A stretch of DNA of 64,000 nt, taken from NCBI RefSeq assembly GCF_026283965.1, contig NZ_JAPDPD010000001.1, forward strand, positions 248,001 through 312,000, in the 5' to 3' direction. Of this stretch, positions 49,004 to 57,820 are shown in pieces. Position numbers and translations under genes: made by a program. The notes beneath the pieces were generated by a model that did no database searches, was not told the DNA's origin, and was given only the letters and a program-made list of their open reading frames with translations. Origin of the DNA: Dyella subtropica. Lineage in GTDB: Bacteria > Pseudomonadota > Gammaproteobacteria > Xanthomonadales > Rhodanobacteraceae. The stretch's first letter is position 1, and the number at the start of each line of letters is the position of its first letter.

Positions 49004-50406
49004 GCAGCGCCCGATTTACCGCTCGGCTTGCGGCGCTTGCGCCGTTTGCGTGGCGACTTGGCGCTCGGCGACGCAGCGACCGGCGCATCGGGAACGGCGC
49101 CCGAACCGGACAGCGCGGCGGCCAGCGTTTCATGCGGCAATTGCTGGGCATGCTCCCACCATGCACCCAGCTCGCGGATGGCGGGCGATTCGGCGGCACG
49201 TAGCAGCAAGAAATCGAAGGCCGCACGGAAACGCGGATGCGTCATCAGGCGGAACACACGCTTGCGCTGCACCTGCTCGAAGCGCGGCTGCAGTGACCAG
49301 ATTTCTTCCATGGTGATGGTGAAACGGCGCGGGATCGCTACGCGCTGGCACTGCTCGGCCACGACATGAGCCGCCGCACGCTCCCAGGCCTGCGTACTCT
49401 CGACGCCCTTGACCATCCAGGCATGCGCCAGGTCGCGCACCTCGCCCCACAGCAGCACCGCGAACAGGAATGCCGGCGTCACCGACTTGCCTTCGACGAC
49501 GCGCGCGTCCGTGTTGGCCAGCCCCTGCTCGACCAGGGCGCGCAGCGCCTGGTCGCCGCGCTTGAGCGCACGCGCCGTGGCGGGGAATATGAATTTGAGC
49601 AGGCCGCACTGTTCGAGCATGTGGAAGCTCTTGAGGCCATGACCGCCCAGGAACATCTTCAGCGATTCGTCGAACAGACGCGCAGGCGCGGCATCCAGCA
49701 GCAGCGGCCCCAACTCTTCGAACGGTGCCGAGGCAGCCGTGTCGATACGGAAGCCGAGTTTGGCGGCGAGGCGCGCAGCGCGCAGCATACGCACCGGGTC
49801 CTCCCGATAGCGCGTGGCAGGGTCGCCGATCAAATGCAGCACGCGATCTTCCACGTCCTGCATGCCGCCGACATAGTCGCGCACGGAAAAGTCGCTGATG
49901 TCGTAGTACAAGGCGTTGACACGGAAGTCGCGGCGCACGGCATCTTCTTCGATGGTGCCCCATACGTTGTCGCGCACGATACGGCCGTCCACGATGTGCC
50001 GGTCGCCCTCGCCATCGTCCTCACCGGTGCCGCGGAACGTCGCTACCTCGATGACCTCCGGCCCGTACACCACATGAGCCAGACGGAAGCGTCGGCCGAT
50101 CAGGCGGCAATTGCGGAAGAGCTTCTTGACCTCTTCCGGCGTGGCATTGGTGGCCACGTCGAAATCCTTGGGGTGCCCGCCCAGCAGTAGATCGCGCACG
50201 GCCCCACCCACCAGGTAGGCCGCGTAACCGGCTTCGTTGAGGCGATACAGCACCCGCAACGCAGCCTTGCTGATGTTCTTGCGCGATATCACATGCTGCT
50301 CGCGCGGAATGATGCGCAGCGATGGCGTGGCGTCGTTCCTTGCTTTCCAGTTCAAGCGGTTTGAATCCTTGCAGCCAAAGGGTGCCCGCGAAGCCAAGAC
50401 CTGCAC
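49000..50406 (-). CDS. pcnB: Poly(A) polymerase I
   Basis: 468 residues from GTG 50406; a TTG at 50355 with AAGGA upstream is an equally good start. Nucleotidyltransferase core YLVGGAVRDLLLGGHPKDFD, then CRLIGRRFRLAHV and a basic C-terminus (KSPRKRRKRRKPSGKS). Adds poly(A) tails that speed RNA decay. Basic tail and the RRFRLAHV segment favour PcnB over CCA-adding enzyme. Confidence 0.93.
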   Translation of the reverse strand: MQVLASRAPFGCKDSNRLNWKARNDATPSLRIIPREQHVISRKNISKAALRVLYRLNEAGYAAYLVGGAVRDLLLGGHPKDFDVATNATPEEVKKLFRNCRLIGRRFRLAHVVYGPEVIEVATFRGTGEDDGEGDRHIVDGRIVRDNVWGTIEEDAVRRDFRVNALYYDISDFSVRDYVGGMQDVEDRVLHLIGDPATRYREDPVRMLRAARLAAKLGFRIDTAASAPFEELGPLLLDAAPARLFDESLKMFLGGHGLKSFHMLEQCGLLKFIFPATARALKRGDQALRALVEQGLANTDARVVEGKSVTPAFLFAVLLWGEVRDLAHAWMVKGVESTQAWERAAAHVVAEQCQRVAIPRRFTITMEEIWSLQPRFEQVQRKRVFRLMTHPRFRAAFDFLLLRAAESPAIRELGAWWEHAQQLPHETLAAALSGSGAVPDAPVAASPSAKSPRKRRKRRKPSGKSGAA

Positions 50407-50474
50407 TTATCGGGAGGAATAAAGCCGATGGTTGCGCGATGGCCCACAGGCATGAATCCATTGTTTCGCAGGCA

Positions 50475-50502
50475 TTGCCGGGCGAGACAATTCCGCTATA
50501 CT
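50475..50502 (+). promoter_or_regulatory. Promoter of tRNA-Glu
   Basis: TTGCCG (50475-50480), 16-bp spacer, TATACT (50497-50502), 20 bp before the tRNA, with a GC-rich discriminator (AGCGCGC). Confidence 0.7.
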
Positions 50503-50522
50503 AGCGCGCTCCGGTGCTTTTC

Positions 50523-50598
50523 GCTCCCTTCGTCTAGTGGCCTAGGACACCGCCCTCTCAAGGCGGGAACACGAGTTCGAACCTCGTAGGGAGCGCCA
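50523..50598 (+). tRNA. tRNA-Glu(CTC)
   Basis: 76 nt. Acceptor GCTCCCT pairs with AGGGAGC; anticodon loop CTCTCAA in stem CCGCC/GGCGG gives anticodon CTC (Glu, GAG codons); T arm GTTCGAA; CCA encoded. It lacks any inserted element here. Confidence 0.95.
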
Positions 50599-50643
50599 CT
50601 TCCCGGCCTGCACAGGCCCAGGCATACACAGGCACGTGACAGT

Positions 50644-50967
50644 ATGACCTTTGTCGTCACCGACAACTGCATCAAGTGCAAATACACCGACTGCGTTGAA
50701 GTCTGCCCCGTCGACGCCTTCCATGAAGGCCCGAATTTCCTGGTGATCAACCCGGACGAGTGCATCGACTGCACCTTGTGCGAGCCGGAGTGCCCGATCA
50801 ACGCGATCTATCCGGAAGACGACGTGCCGGCCGGGCAGGAATCGTTCGTAGCGCTGAATGCCGAGCTGTCGAAAGACTGGCCGGTCATCACCGAGCGCAA
50901 GGACGGCCTGTCCGACGCGAAGGACTGGGAAAACAAACCCGGCAAGCTCGATTTGCTGCAGCGCTGA
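50644..50967 (+). CDS. fdxA: 7Fe ferredoxin
   Basis: 107 residues. Cluster ligands in [18 protein letters not shown] and [16 protein letters not shown]: the first set lacks the normal spacing of a 4Fe cluster and fits a 3Fe-4S/4Fe-4S protein as in FdxA. Electron carrier. Right after tRNA-Glu. Confidence 0.95.
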   Translation: MTFVVTDNCIKCKYTDCVEVCPVDAFHEGPNFLVINPDECIDCTLCEPECPINAIYPEDDVPAGQESFVALNAELSKDWPVITERKDGLSDAKDWENKPGKLDLLQR

Positions 50968-50992
50968 GTTTTCATTTCATTGCCCAGCTATG

Positions 50993-51019
50993 AAAACGCC
51001 GCCCGATGGGCGGCGTTTT
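50993..51019. terminator. Terminator between fdxA and the BamC-like gene
   Basis: 12-bp stem AAAACGCCGCCC/GGGCGGCGTTTT, loop GAT; works in both directions for the convergent genes. Confidence 0.85.
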
Positions 51020-51043
51020 CGTTTCAGCATCGAGCACGAATAC

Positions 51044-51637
51044 TCAGCCGCCGAGACGCGACTTGAGCGTATCGACGACCTTGGCCACGGCAGCCGAATC
51101 ACCCTGCGCGCGTACTTCGCTCGCATTCTGGCCGCTGTTGCCGATGGTGACCTGCACCTGGTGCGCAGCTGCGCCCGGCGCGGCTGCCGTCGACTCCTTC
51201 TTGCTGCCGCCGAACACACGGCTAAACAAGCCCGGCTTGCTGGCCTGGACCGCTGACGCGACTACGCTGAGCGTGTAGGTATGCGCCGCATCGTCATGCG
51301 CAATCACCTGGCCGATATCCCCCTGCTCCAACGCCTGGCCAACGCGGCGGTAGGCGTTGTCGACGTTGTCCGAAAGCACAAAGCCGTCGGCGATCACGCC
51401 GCCACCCTTGCCCACACGTGCCGTAGCGCCGTTGGAGGTCGGGTTATTGGCACCCGGCTCCGGGATCACCAGCGCGGCACTGGTCGAAGGAGTGTCGAGG
51501 CCCGGCGGGATTTCCAGAGGCGACTCCTGCTTGGCGGCTTCCCACGCCTTCTGCGAACGGAACATGCCACAACCGGAAAGCAGCAAGGCAGACAGGGCCA
51601 GGACCGGCAAGGCAACGACGAGCGGGGATTTCTTCAT
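51044..51637 (-). CDS. BamC/NlpB-like outer-membrane lipoprotein
   Basis: 197 residues from ATG 51637. Lipoprotein signal with lipobox LLSGC; then a segment like GLDTPSTSAALVIPEP and one domain around NVDNAYRRVGQALEQGDIGQ, which fits BamC. It follows dapA on the same strand, as nlpB/bamC does in enterics. It is shorter than E. coli BamC and appears to have one of its two domains. Confidence 0.75.
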   Translation of the reverse strand: MKKSPLVVALPVLALSALLLSGCGMFRSQKAWEAAKQESPLEIPPGLDTPSTSAALVIPEPGANNPTSNGATARVGKGGGVIADGFVLSDNVDNAYRRVGQALEQGDIGQVIAHDDAAHTYTLSVVASAVQASKPGLFSRVFGGSKKESTAAAPGAAAHQVQVTIGNSGQNASEVRAQGDSAAVAKVVDTLKSRLGG

Positions 51638-51674
51638 TGAAGTGAGATTCCGTAGAGATATCGGGCGGCCAGAT

Positions 51675-52568
51675 TCAGGCCGCGTTTGCCAAGGATGCCA
51701 GACCCGCCAGCGCTTCGGTGATACGCGCGCGATCCGGGCCTTCCTGCAGTTCAACCAGAGGTAGGCGTGGTGCCGCCGTCCCCAGGCCCAGCGCCGGCAA
51801 GCCGGCTTTCACCGCAATCGGGTTCGGTGCGCAGTTGAGGGCCTGTACCAGCGGAGCAAGCGCCTCGCCGCAACGAGCCGTGGCCGCCTTGTCGCCGCTG
51901 GTCGCCGCGTCGCACAGCGCGCGGAAGGCCTTGGGCGCAAGATTGGCCACCACCGAGATGGTGCCGCCGGCCCCGCCCAGCATGGCTTTGCCGGCGGTGA
52001 CGTCGTCACCGGACAAGTAGACGAAATCGGGGCGCACAAGTTCCGTGAGGGCGTGGATACGCTCGTCGCTGGCCGAAGCTTCCTTGATGCCAACGATGGC
52101 CGGGTGTTCGCGCAGCACCGCCACAGTCTCCGGCAGCAAGTCGCTAGCCGTACGGGCGGACACGTTGTAGAGCAGCACGGGCAAGCCGCCGTGCTCGGCC
52201 ACTTCCAGGAAATGGCGGCGCAAGCCTTCCTGAGTGGGGCGCACGTAATAGGGGGCGACCACCAGCGCGGCGTCGGCACCTAACGTGCGGGCACGCTGCG
52301 TCAGAGCCACGGTCTTGGCCGTACCCGCCTCGCCAGTACCGGCGATCACTGGAATGCGCTTGGCCACGCGATCCACCGCGAAAGCCAACAGGCGGTCGTA
52401 CTCGTCATGCTCGAGCATGTGCGCCTCGCCGGTGGAACCAGCGACCACAACGGCCTGAGTGCCTCCGGCGATCTGGTACTCGAGCAAACGCCCGAAGGCG
52501 TCCAGATCAAGCGAGCCATCCGCCGCGAACGGCGTCACCAGCGCACAGATGCTTCCACGAATGTTCAA
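51675..52568 (-). CDS. dapA: 4-hydroxy-tetrahydrodipicolinate synthase
   Basis: 297 residues. Family motifs GSTGEAHML, LYNVSARTASDL (Tyr and Arg of the active site) and AIVGIKEASAS with the Schiff-base Lys. First step of the lysine/diaminopimelate branch. Confidence 0.95.
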   Translation of the reverse strand: MNIRGSICALVTPFAADGSLDLDAFGRLLEYQIAGGTQAVVVAGSTGEAHMLEHDEYDRLLAFAVDRVAKRIPVIAGTGEAGTAKTVALTQRARTLGADAALVVAPYYVRPTQEGLRRHFLEVAEHGGLPVLLYNVSARTASDLLPETVAVLREHPAIVGIKEASASDERIHALTELVRPDFVYLSGDDVTAGKAMLGGAGGTISVVANLAPKAFRALCDAATSGDKAATARCGEALAPLVQALNCAPNPIAVKAGLPALGLGTAAPRLPLVELQEGPDRARITEALAGLASLANAA

Positions 52569-52603
52569 GACCTAACTCCGGCCAAAGCCAAGCCCTGCAT
52601 GAT

Positions 52604-52656
52604 AGAGCCTGCCCTCAGGGTCCGCATAGTCCATGCGGCCCCTGAGGGCAGGCTCT
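52604..52656. repeat. 53-nt palindromic element (AGAGCCTG type), copy 2
   Basis: Outer 17-bp arms AGAGCCTGCCCTCAGGG/CCCTGAGGGCAGGCTCT; inner CCGCAT/ATGCGG. Same length and ends as copy 1 at 43359, different interior. Upstream of dapA, between divergent genes. Confidence 0.9.
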
Positions 52657-52748
52657 TAAACTTGCGGCTTCACGGGGGCGACAAGTAAGCTCCTCGGGCC
52701 CCGTGACACCTTTCCGCGCCCTGCGGGGTCTGCCACAGGCCAACTCTC

Positions 52749-53306
52749 TTGAATCGTGCTTCCGTGCGTACCGGCAACGACAACCAGCTGCTGATCCAAA
52801 CGCTGACCCCTTCGCCACGCACACCTCTGCTGAGCCTGGCCAGGCGCATTGCGGATGCCGGCTGCAACCTCGCCGACGCACGCGTCGCTACCATCGGCAC
52901 CGATACCTCGCTGACTCTGCTGGCGACCGGTGCGTGGGACGCGGTGGCCAAGCTGGAATCCTCCCTCGGGAAGCTGGCACGCGAGGAAGATCTGCATCTG
53001 GTGCACTACCGCACCGACTCGCGCGAGCAAGCCTCGCGCCTGCTGCCCTACCTGGTGGAAGTGATTTCCGCCGATCGCCCAGGCATCCTGGTCAAGATCG
53101 TCGACTTCTTCGATCGCCACGAGATCGCCGTCGAGCAACTCAGCTCCATGCGCTACCAGGCCATGCAGACCGGCGCGGCCATGTTCCAGGCGCAAATCAC
53201 TATCGGGATACCCATCGACACTCATATCGCCGCCTTGCGCGACGACTTTCTTGAGTTCTGCGACGGCCTGAACCTCGACGCGATCATGGATCCGGTCAAG
53301 TTCTGA
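52749..53306 (+). CDS. gcvR: GcvR-like ACT-domain regulator
   Basis: 185 residues from TTG 52749 (GTG 52764 is also possible). Two ACT domains: LLSLARRIADAGCNLADARV and VEVISADRPGILVKIVDFFD. GcvR-type proteins regulate glycine cleavage genes through GcvA; the adjacent dapA and bcp order is that of gcvR in enterics. Function by similarity and context. Confidence 0.75.
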   Translation: MNRASVRTGNDNQLLIQTLTPSPRTPLLSLARRIADAGCNLADARVATIGTDTSLTLLATGAWDAVAKLESSLGKLAREEDLHLVHYRTDSREQASRLLPYLVEVISADRPGILVKIVDFFDRHEIAVEQLSSMRYQAMQTGAAMFQAQITIGIPIDTHIAALRDDFLEFCDGLNLDAIMDPVKF

Positions 53307-53586
53307 GCCCCTCAGGCGAGGCGCCGGAAACGGCGTTTTCGCCCATCGCGCGACGGACGCCCAGCATGCCCAGCCGGCACCTTGCTTGCAAGGGCTGTTA
53401 TCCGTCGCCGCAAGCGCTAGTCTTCACCCCGAAGCAATACCGGAGGCCCGCGCGCATGCAGCTTGCAGTTCGAGCGATGACCATCGCGCGATGCGCCGCC
53501 CCCGTCTTCGCGCCGCCCACTGGCGCCTTGCATTCCACCCTCGTTGACAACAAGTCGGAGTCATTCCTGGCTCCGCAGGAGAGACC
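53307..53586. other. Gap with no recognised gene
   Basis: 280 bp between gcvR-like and bcp. Open frames here have no ribosome-binding site or recognisable features. It likely holds the bcp promoter. Confidence 0.5.
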
Positions 53587-54048
53587 ATGCCCGAAGTCGG
53601 CAAGAAAGCCCCCAAGCTCAAAGGCACCACCGGGGACGGCAGCGAGCTGACGCTCGATAGCCTCAAGGGCCAATGGGTCGTGGTGTACTTCTACCCCAAG
53701 GACAGCACGCCCGGCTGCACCAACGAAGCGAAAGACTTTCGAGACCTGTATCCGAAGTTCCGCAAACGCCATACCGAGATCATCGGCGTCTCGCGCGACT
53801 CGGTGAAATCGCATGCCAATTTCGCCACCAAGCAAGAGCTGCCCTTCCCGCTGGTATCCGACTCCGAGGAGACCTGGTGCCAGGCCTTCGATGTGATCCA
53901 CGAGAAGGTGCTGTACGGAAAACGTCACATGGGTGTCGTACGAAGTAGCTTCCTCATCGATCCCGACGGAAGGTTGGTACAGGAATGGCGCAACGTGAAA
54001 GTCCCGGGCCACGCCCAAACCGTGCTAGACGCTATCCCCGCCAAGTGA
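53587..54048 (+). CDS. bcp: Peroxiredoxin, bacterioferritin comigratory protein type
   Basis: 153 residues, GGAGA upstream. Peroxidatic Cys44 in DSTPGCTNEAKDF. The usual resolving Cys five residues later is Lys; another Cys at 98 (ETWCQAFDV) could replace it. Reduces peroxides with thioredoxin. Confidence 0.93.
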   Translation: MPEVGKKAPKLKGTTGDGSELTLDSLKGQWVVVYFYPKDSTPGCTNEAKDFRDLYPKFRKRHTEIIGVSRDSVKSHANFATKQELPFPLVSDSEETWCQAFDVIHEKVLYGKRHMGVVRSSFLIDPDGRLVQEWRNVKVPGHAQTVLDAIPAK

Positions 54049-54196
54049 AGTCCGTCCGCTTCATTCGTCTTTCCGCGATGGCACTTTGCACACGCCATCG
54101 CGCAAGACGTCTGCACTCCGGTCCCGGCGACCGGAAACCCACGGCATGTCTCATGCCGCGTTTCATCCACCTGCCAGCCAGCGAGGCCCCTTCCGT

Positions 54197-55576
54197 ATGA
54201 CCGGAAGCAAGCGGATTTACGCTCTCGACACAAATGTCCTGCTGCACGACCCGACGTCGCTGTTCCGCTTCGAAGAACATGACGTCTTTATCCCCATGAC
54301 AGTGCTGGAGGAACTGGACGAAAAGAAGAAAGGCGCCTCGGAAGTCTCACGCAACGGCCGCCAAGTCAGCCGCTTCCTCAACGAACTGATCGAGAAGGGC
54401 AACGGCCACGGCATCAGCAATGGCATCGAGCTGACCAGCCCACAGGGCATCAAGCTCAAGCGGGGCGGCGCCGTGGGCCGGCTGTACTTCCAGCAGCGCG
54501 CCACCAACGGCCACGGCAAAGCCGACAACCAGATCCTGTCGTCCGTGATCGAACTACGCGACCAGAACACCGATCGCGCGGTGATCCTGGTCACCAAGGA
54601 CATCAACCTGCGCATCAAGGCCAAGATCTACGACCTCGACGCGGAGGACTACGAGAACGACCGTGCGCTGGACGATTTCGCCCTGCTGTACACCGGCTCC
54701 ACCGAGCTGCCAGAAAATTTCTGGGATCACCACCCGGAAGTGCAGTCGTGGAACGAGCGAGGCCGCACCTTCTACAAGCTCGACCGCCGTGACGACGAGG
54801 ACTGGCATCCGAATCAATGCCTGTTCCTACCCGGCGAGAACAGCGTCGAACTGCGCGTGCTGCATGTCGACGAAGTTCACGCCACCCTGGTGCTGCTGGA
54901 CGACCACAGTCACAGCAACCACAGCGTATGGGGTATCGCTGCGCGCAACCGCGAACAGAATTTCGCGCTCAACGTGCTGATGGATCCGGACGTCGACTTC
55001 GTCACCTTGCTCGGCACGGCGGGCACAGGCAAAACGCTGCTCGCGCTTGCCGCCGGCCTGGCACAGGTGATGGACCAGCAGCGCTACCGCGAGATCATCA
55101 TGACTCGCGCCACCGTCTCGGTCGGTGAGGACATCGGTTTCCTGCCCGGCACCGAAGAAGAAAAGATGACGCCTTGGATGGGCGCGCTCACTGACAACCT
55201 CGAAGTGCTCGCCAACCCCGAAGAAGGCGGCAGCTGGGGTCGCCAGGCCACCAACGACCTGCTCGCCTCGCGCATCAAGATCCGCTCGCTCAACTTCATG
55301 CGCGGTCGCACCTTCCTCTCGCGCTACCTGATCATCGACGAGGCGCAGAACCTCACCCCCAAACAGATGAAGACACTGATCACCCGCGCCGGCCCCGGCA
55401 CCAAGATCGTGTGCCTGGGCAACGTGGAGCAGATCGACACGCCCTACCTCACCGAAACCACCTCCGGCCTCACCTATGCCGTGGACCGTTTCAAGGACTG
55501 GAAGCACTCAGCGCACATCACGCTGCGGCGTGGCGAGCGTTCGCGGTTGGCAGATTTTGCGTCAGAGGCCCTGTAA
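54197..55576 (+). CDS. phoH: PhoH-family PIN-ATPase
   Basis: 459 residues from ATG 54197. N-terminal PIN domain (YALDTNVLLHDPTSLF) and C-terminal PhoH ATPase (LGTAGTGKTLLALAAGL, IIDEAQNLTP). PIN-PhoH proteins (PhoH2 type) act as RNA helicase and RNase (family knowledge). The longer upstream frame is not used. Confidence 0.9.
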   Translation: MTGSKRIYALDTNVLLHDPTSLFRFEEHDVFIPMTVLEELDEKKKGASEVSRNGRQVSRFLNELIEKGNGHGISNGIELTSPQGIKLKRGGAVGRLYFQQRATNGHGKADNQILSSVIELRDQNTDRAVILVTKDINLRIKAKIYDLDAEDYENDRALDDFALLYTGSTELPENFWDHHPEVQSWNERGRTFYKLDRRDDEDWHPNQCLFLPGENSVELRVLHVDEVHATLVLLDDHSHSNHSVWGIAARNREQNFALNVLMDPDVDFVTLLGTAGTGKTLLALAAGLAQVMDQQRYREIIMTRATVSVGEDIGFLPGTEEEKMTPWMGALTDNLEVLANPEEGGSWGRQATNDLLASRIKIRSLNFMRGRTFLSRYLIIDEAQNLTPKQMKTLITRAGPGTKIVCLGNVEQIDTPYLTETTSGLTYAVDRFKDWKHSAHITLRRGERSRLADFASEAL

Positions 55577-55589
55577 ACCTTACAGAACC

Positions 55590-55952
55590 CGTCATTCCGG
55601 CGCAGGCCGGAATCCAGTGGAGACAATGCCATGGATTGGCGACAACCTTGTGTGTACATGCTTGCAAGCCAGCGGAACGGCACTCTGTACATTGGCGTTA
55701 CCAGCGACCTGATCAAACGCATTTGGCAACACAAGCAGGATGTCGTCGAAGGTTTTAGCAAACGCTACCGGGTTCATACCTTGGTTTGGTATGAGCTACA
55801 CGAGAACATGGAGTCAGCCATTCTTCGCGAGAAGGCACTCAAGGAATGGAAGCGTGCATGGAAGACCCGCCTGATCGAAGGCGAGAACCCTGAATGGCTG
55901 GACCTCTACCCAACGTTGCTGTAACTGGATTCCGGCCTGCGCCGGAATGACG
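55590..55952. mobile_element. 363-bp unit: GIY-YIG gene between perfect 29-bp inverted repeats
   Basis: Left repeat 55590-55618 (starts CGTCATTCCGGCGCAGG) and right repeat 55924-55952 are exact reverse complements. Each repeat is internally palindromic (ATTCCGGC/GCCGGAAT). The only gene inside is a GIY-YIG nuclease whose stop overlaps the right repeat. Similar ATTCC(N)GGAAT repeats are common in proteobacterial genomes. The arrangement suggests a small mobile unit (inference). Confidence 0.65.
55631..55924 (+). CDS. GIY-YIG nuclease, YhbQ/UPF0213-like
   Basis: 97 residues. CVYMLASQRNGTLYIGVTSD has the GIY-YIG core (VYML...LYIG), then DLIKRIWQHKQ with the catalytic Arg, and a Glu in EKALKEWKR. 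This fits small single-domain GIY-YIG proteins. It sits in a repeat unit between phoH and thiD. ATG 55631 has GGAGA some 10 nt upstream. A nuclease acting on the flanking repeats is a hypothesis. Confidence 0.85.
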   Translation: MDWRQPCVYMLASQRNGTLYIGVTSDLIKRIWQHKQDVVEGFSKRYRVHTLVWYELHENMESAILREKALKEWKRAWKTRLIEGENPEWLDLYPTLL

Positions 55953-55966
55953 AGATAGAAAGCGAA

Positions 55967-56752
55967 GTGCAAAAAACCTCTCCTCCCATCGCCCTCACCA
56001 TCGCCGGCTCCGACTCCGGCGGTGGCGCGGGCATTCAGGCCGACCTGAAAACGTTCCATGCCCGCCATGTGCATGGGCTTTCCGTGATCGCCGCCATCAC
56101 CTCGCAGAACACCCGCGGCGTCACCGCCGTGTACGCCGTGCCCTTGGCGCATATCCGCAGCCAGTTGGACGCGGTGTTCGACGATTTCCCTATCACCGCA
56201 GTGAAAACCGGCATGCTCGGCAATGCCGCCATCACTCGGCTGGTCGCGCGCGAGATGCGTCGGCGCAAACCCGCCTGGTTGGTGGTGGACCCCGTAATGA
56301 TCGCCACCAGCGGAGCGCGCTTGCTGACTGAAGAAGCCGTCGACGCCATGGTCAACGGCCTGATTCCCTTGGCCGACATCCTCACACCCAACCTGCCGGA
56401 AGCCGAAGCCCTGCTTGGCCGATCGATCCGCACCGCGAAAGATTTCGACAGCGCTGGTGAAGCCTTGCTTACGCTGGGCGCGAGCGCTGTCCTGCTCAAG
56501 GGCGGCCACCATACGGGCCGCGAAGTGGTGGACCGCTTCTACGACGAGCGCGGCATGATGGAAGTGCGCCACCCGCGCCTGCGCGTGGAAGGCCATGGCA
56601 CGGGTTGCACGCTGGCTTCCGCTATCGCGGCGGAATTGGCCAAAGGACAATCACCGCGCTCCGCGGTGCGCCGGGCTGCCGACTATGTGCATCGCGCCCT
56701 CGCCCACAGTTATCGCCCTGGCGGCGGTGCGGCACACGTATTGAAGCACTGA
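55967..56752 (+). CDS. thiD: Hydroxymethylpyrimidine/phosphomethylpyrimidine kinase
   Basis: 261 residues, GTG start 55967 just after the repeat unit. TIAGSDSGGGAGIQADLKTF, VKTGMLGN, VVDPVMIATSGARLL and GHGTGCTLASAIAAELAKG are ThiD motifs. Thiamine pathway. The promoter or ribosome-binding site may have been affected by the element directly upstream. Confidence 0.95.
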   Translation: MQKTSPPIALTIAGSDSGGGAGIQADLKTFHARHVHGLSVIAAITSQNTRGVTAVYAVPLAHIRSQLDAVFDDFPITAVKTGMLGNAAITRLVAREMRRRKPAWLVVDPVMIATSGARLLTEEAVDAMVNGLIPLADILTPNLPEAEALLGRSIRTAKDFDSAGEALLTLGASAVLLKGGHHTGREVVDRFYDERGMMEVRHPRLRVEGHGTGCTLASAIAAELAKGQSPRSAVRRAADYVHRALAHSYRPGGGAAHVLKH

Positions 56753-56814
56753 GGCTATTTGTAGCCTCGGAGTAGAATGGCGCCCGGTTTCCCTGCCCGG
56801 CCGAACACCCCGAC

Positions 56815-57759
56815 ATGATTCTCGCCCCACGCCTGATCCTGCTGACCCTCTTCGCGCTGTTTGCACTTTGCGTGCTGATGGTCCATCTGCGTGGACGTGC
56901 GCGACTGCGTTTCGATCGACAGCTGGTGGATCACTCGGCCATCTTCGCACCGTACAACCTGCTGATGTACGCGTTCTCGGCGGTGCCGGCACGCCCCATC
57001 CTGGATCGGCGCGGGTTCCCCCAACTGGATCTGCTGCAGGCGAATTGGCAGGCGATCCGCGAAGAGGCGATGCATCTCTTCGACGAGGGTTATATCCGCG
57101 CAGCCGAGAAGCACAACGACGCCAGCTTCAACAGTTTCTTCAAGCAGGGTTGGAAGCGCTTCTATCTGAAGTGGTACGGCGAACCGCTGGCATCGGCTGA
57201 AACGCTGTGCCCGCAAACGGTCAAGCTGCTCAACGCGATCCCGAGCGTGAAAGCGGCAATGTTTGCCCTGCTGCCACCCGGCAGCAAGCTCAATCCGCAT
57301 CGCGACCCGTTCGCCGGCTCGCTGCGCTATCACCTCGGTCTGATTACACCGAACTCCGACGACTGCCGCATCTTCGTCGACGGCGAAATGCATGCCTGGG
57401 GCGACGGCAAAGACGTGGTGTTCGACGAGACCTACGTGCACTGGGCGGAGAACCGCACCGACCAGACCCGCGTGATTTTGTTCGCCGACGTGGAACGTCC
57501 CTTGCGCACCCGCTGGATGAGCGCGATCAACCATCGCGTCGGCGCCTTCATGGGCAAGATCACTGCGTCGCCCAATACCGAGTCGCCGGAAGAGAAAACC
57601 GGCTTCGTCAACCGCATATTCGCGCTCAACCAGCGCAGCCGCGACCGCAGCCGTGCGCTCAAGAAGAAGAGCCCCAAACTGTTTCGCATCCTCAAGTACA
57701 TCGGCATCGTGCTGATGATCTGGCTGGTGTTCCTGGCGCCCTATCCGTTCGCGTACTGA
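56815..57759 (+). CDS. Aspartyl/asparaginyl beta-hydroxylase family, LpxO-like
   Basis: 314 residues. Hydrophobic segments at both ends (about 5-22 and 290-310), suggesting membrane attachment. Fe(II)/2-oxoglutarate oxygenase core: LNPHRDPFAGSLRYHLGL with His, Asp, and ETYVHWAEN with the second His. LpxO hydroxylates lipid A secondary acyl chains (family knowledge). Substrate here is not shown. Confidence 0.85.
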   Translation: MILAPRLILLTLFALFALCVLMVHLRGRARLRFDRQLVDHSAIFAPYNLLMYAFSAVPARPILDRRGFPQLDLLQANWQAIREEAMHLFDEGYIRAAEKHNDASFNSFFKQGWKRFYLKWYGEPLASAETLCPQTVKLLNAIPSVKAAMFALLPPGSKLNPHRDPFAGSLRYHLGLITPNSDDCRIFVDGEMHAWGDGKDVVFDETYVHWAENRTDQTRVILFADVERPLRTRWMSAINHRVGAFMGKITASPNTESPEEKTGFVNRIFALNQRSRDRSRALKKKSPKLFRILKYIGIVLMIWLVFLAPYPFAY

Positions 57760-57764
57760 TCGAC

Positions 57765-57791
57765 GGTCACGTTTCAGCCGCTTGATACGTC
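57765..57791 (+). promoter_or_regulatory. ECF41-type promoter of the sigma factor gene
   Basis: GGTCACG (57765-57771), exactly 16 bp, CGTC (57788-57791), 29 bp before ATG 57821. It matches the reported ECF41 consensus (TGTCACA-N16-CGTC) well and is repeated before the partner gene, indicating autoregulation. Confidence 0.7.
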
Positions 57792-57820
57792 CTGGTGCTA
57801 TCCCCACCCAGGAGCTTCTG

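Noticed and set aside
53366-53650. 94-codon open frame before bcp
   Set aside because: No ribosome-binding site, overlaps the bcp start in another frame, no features.
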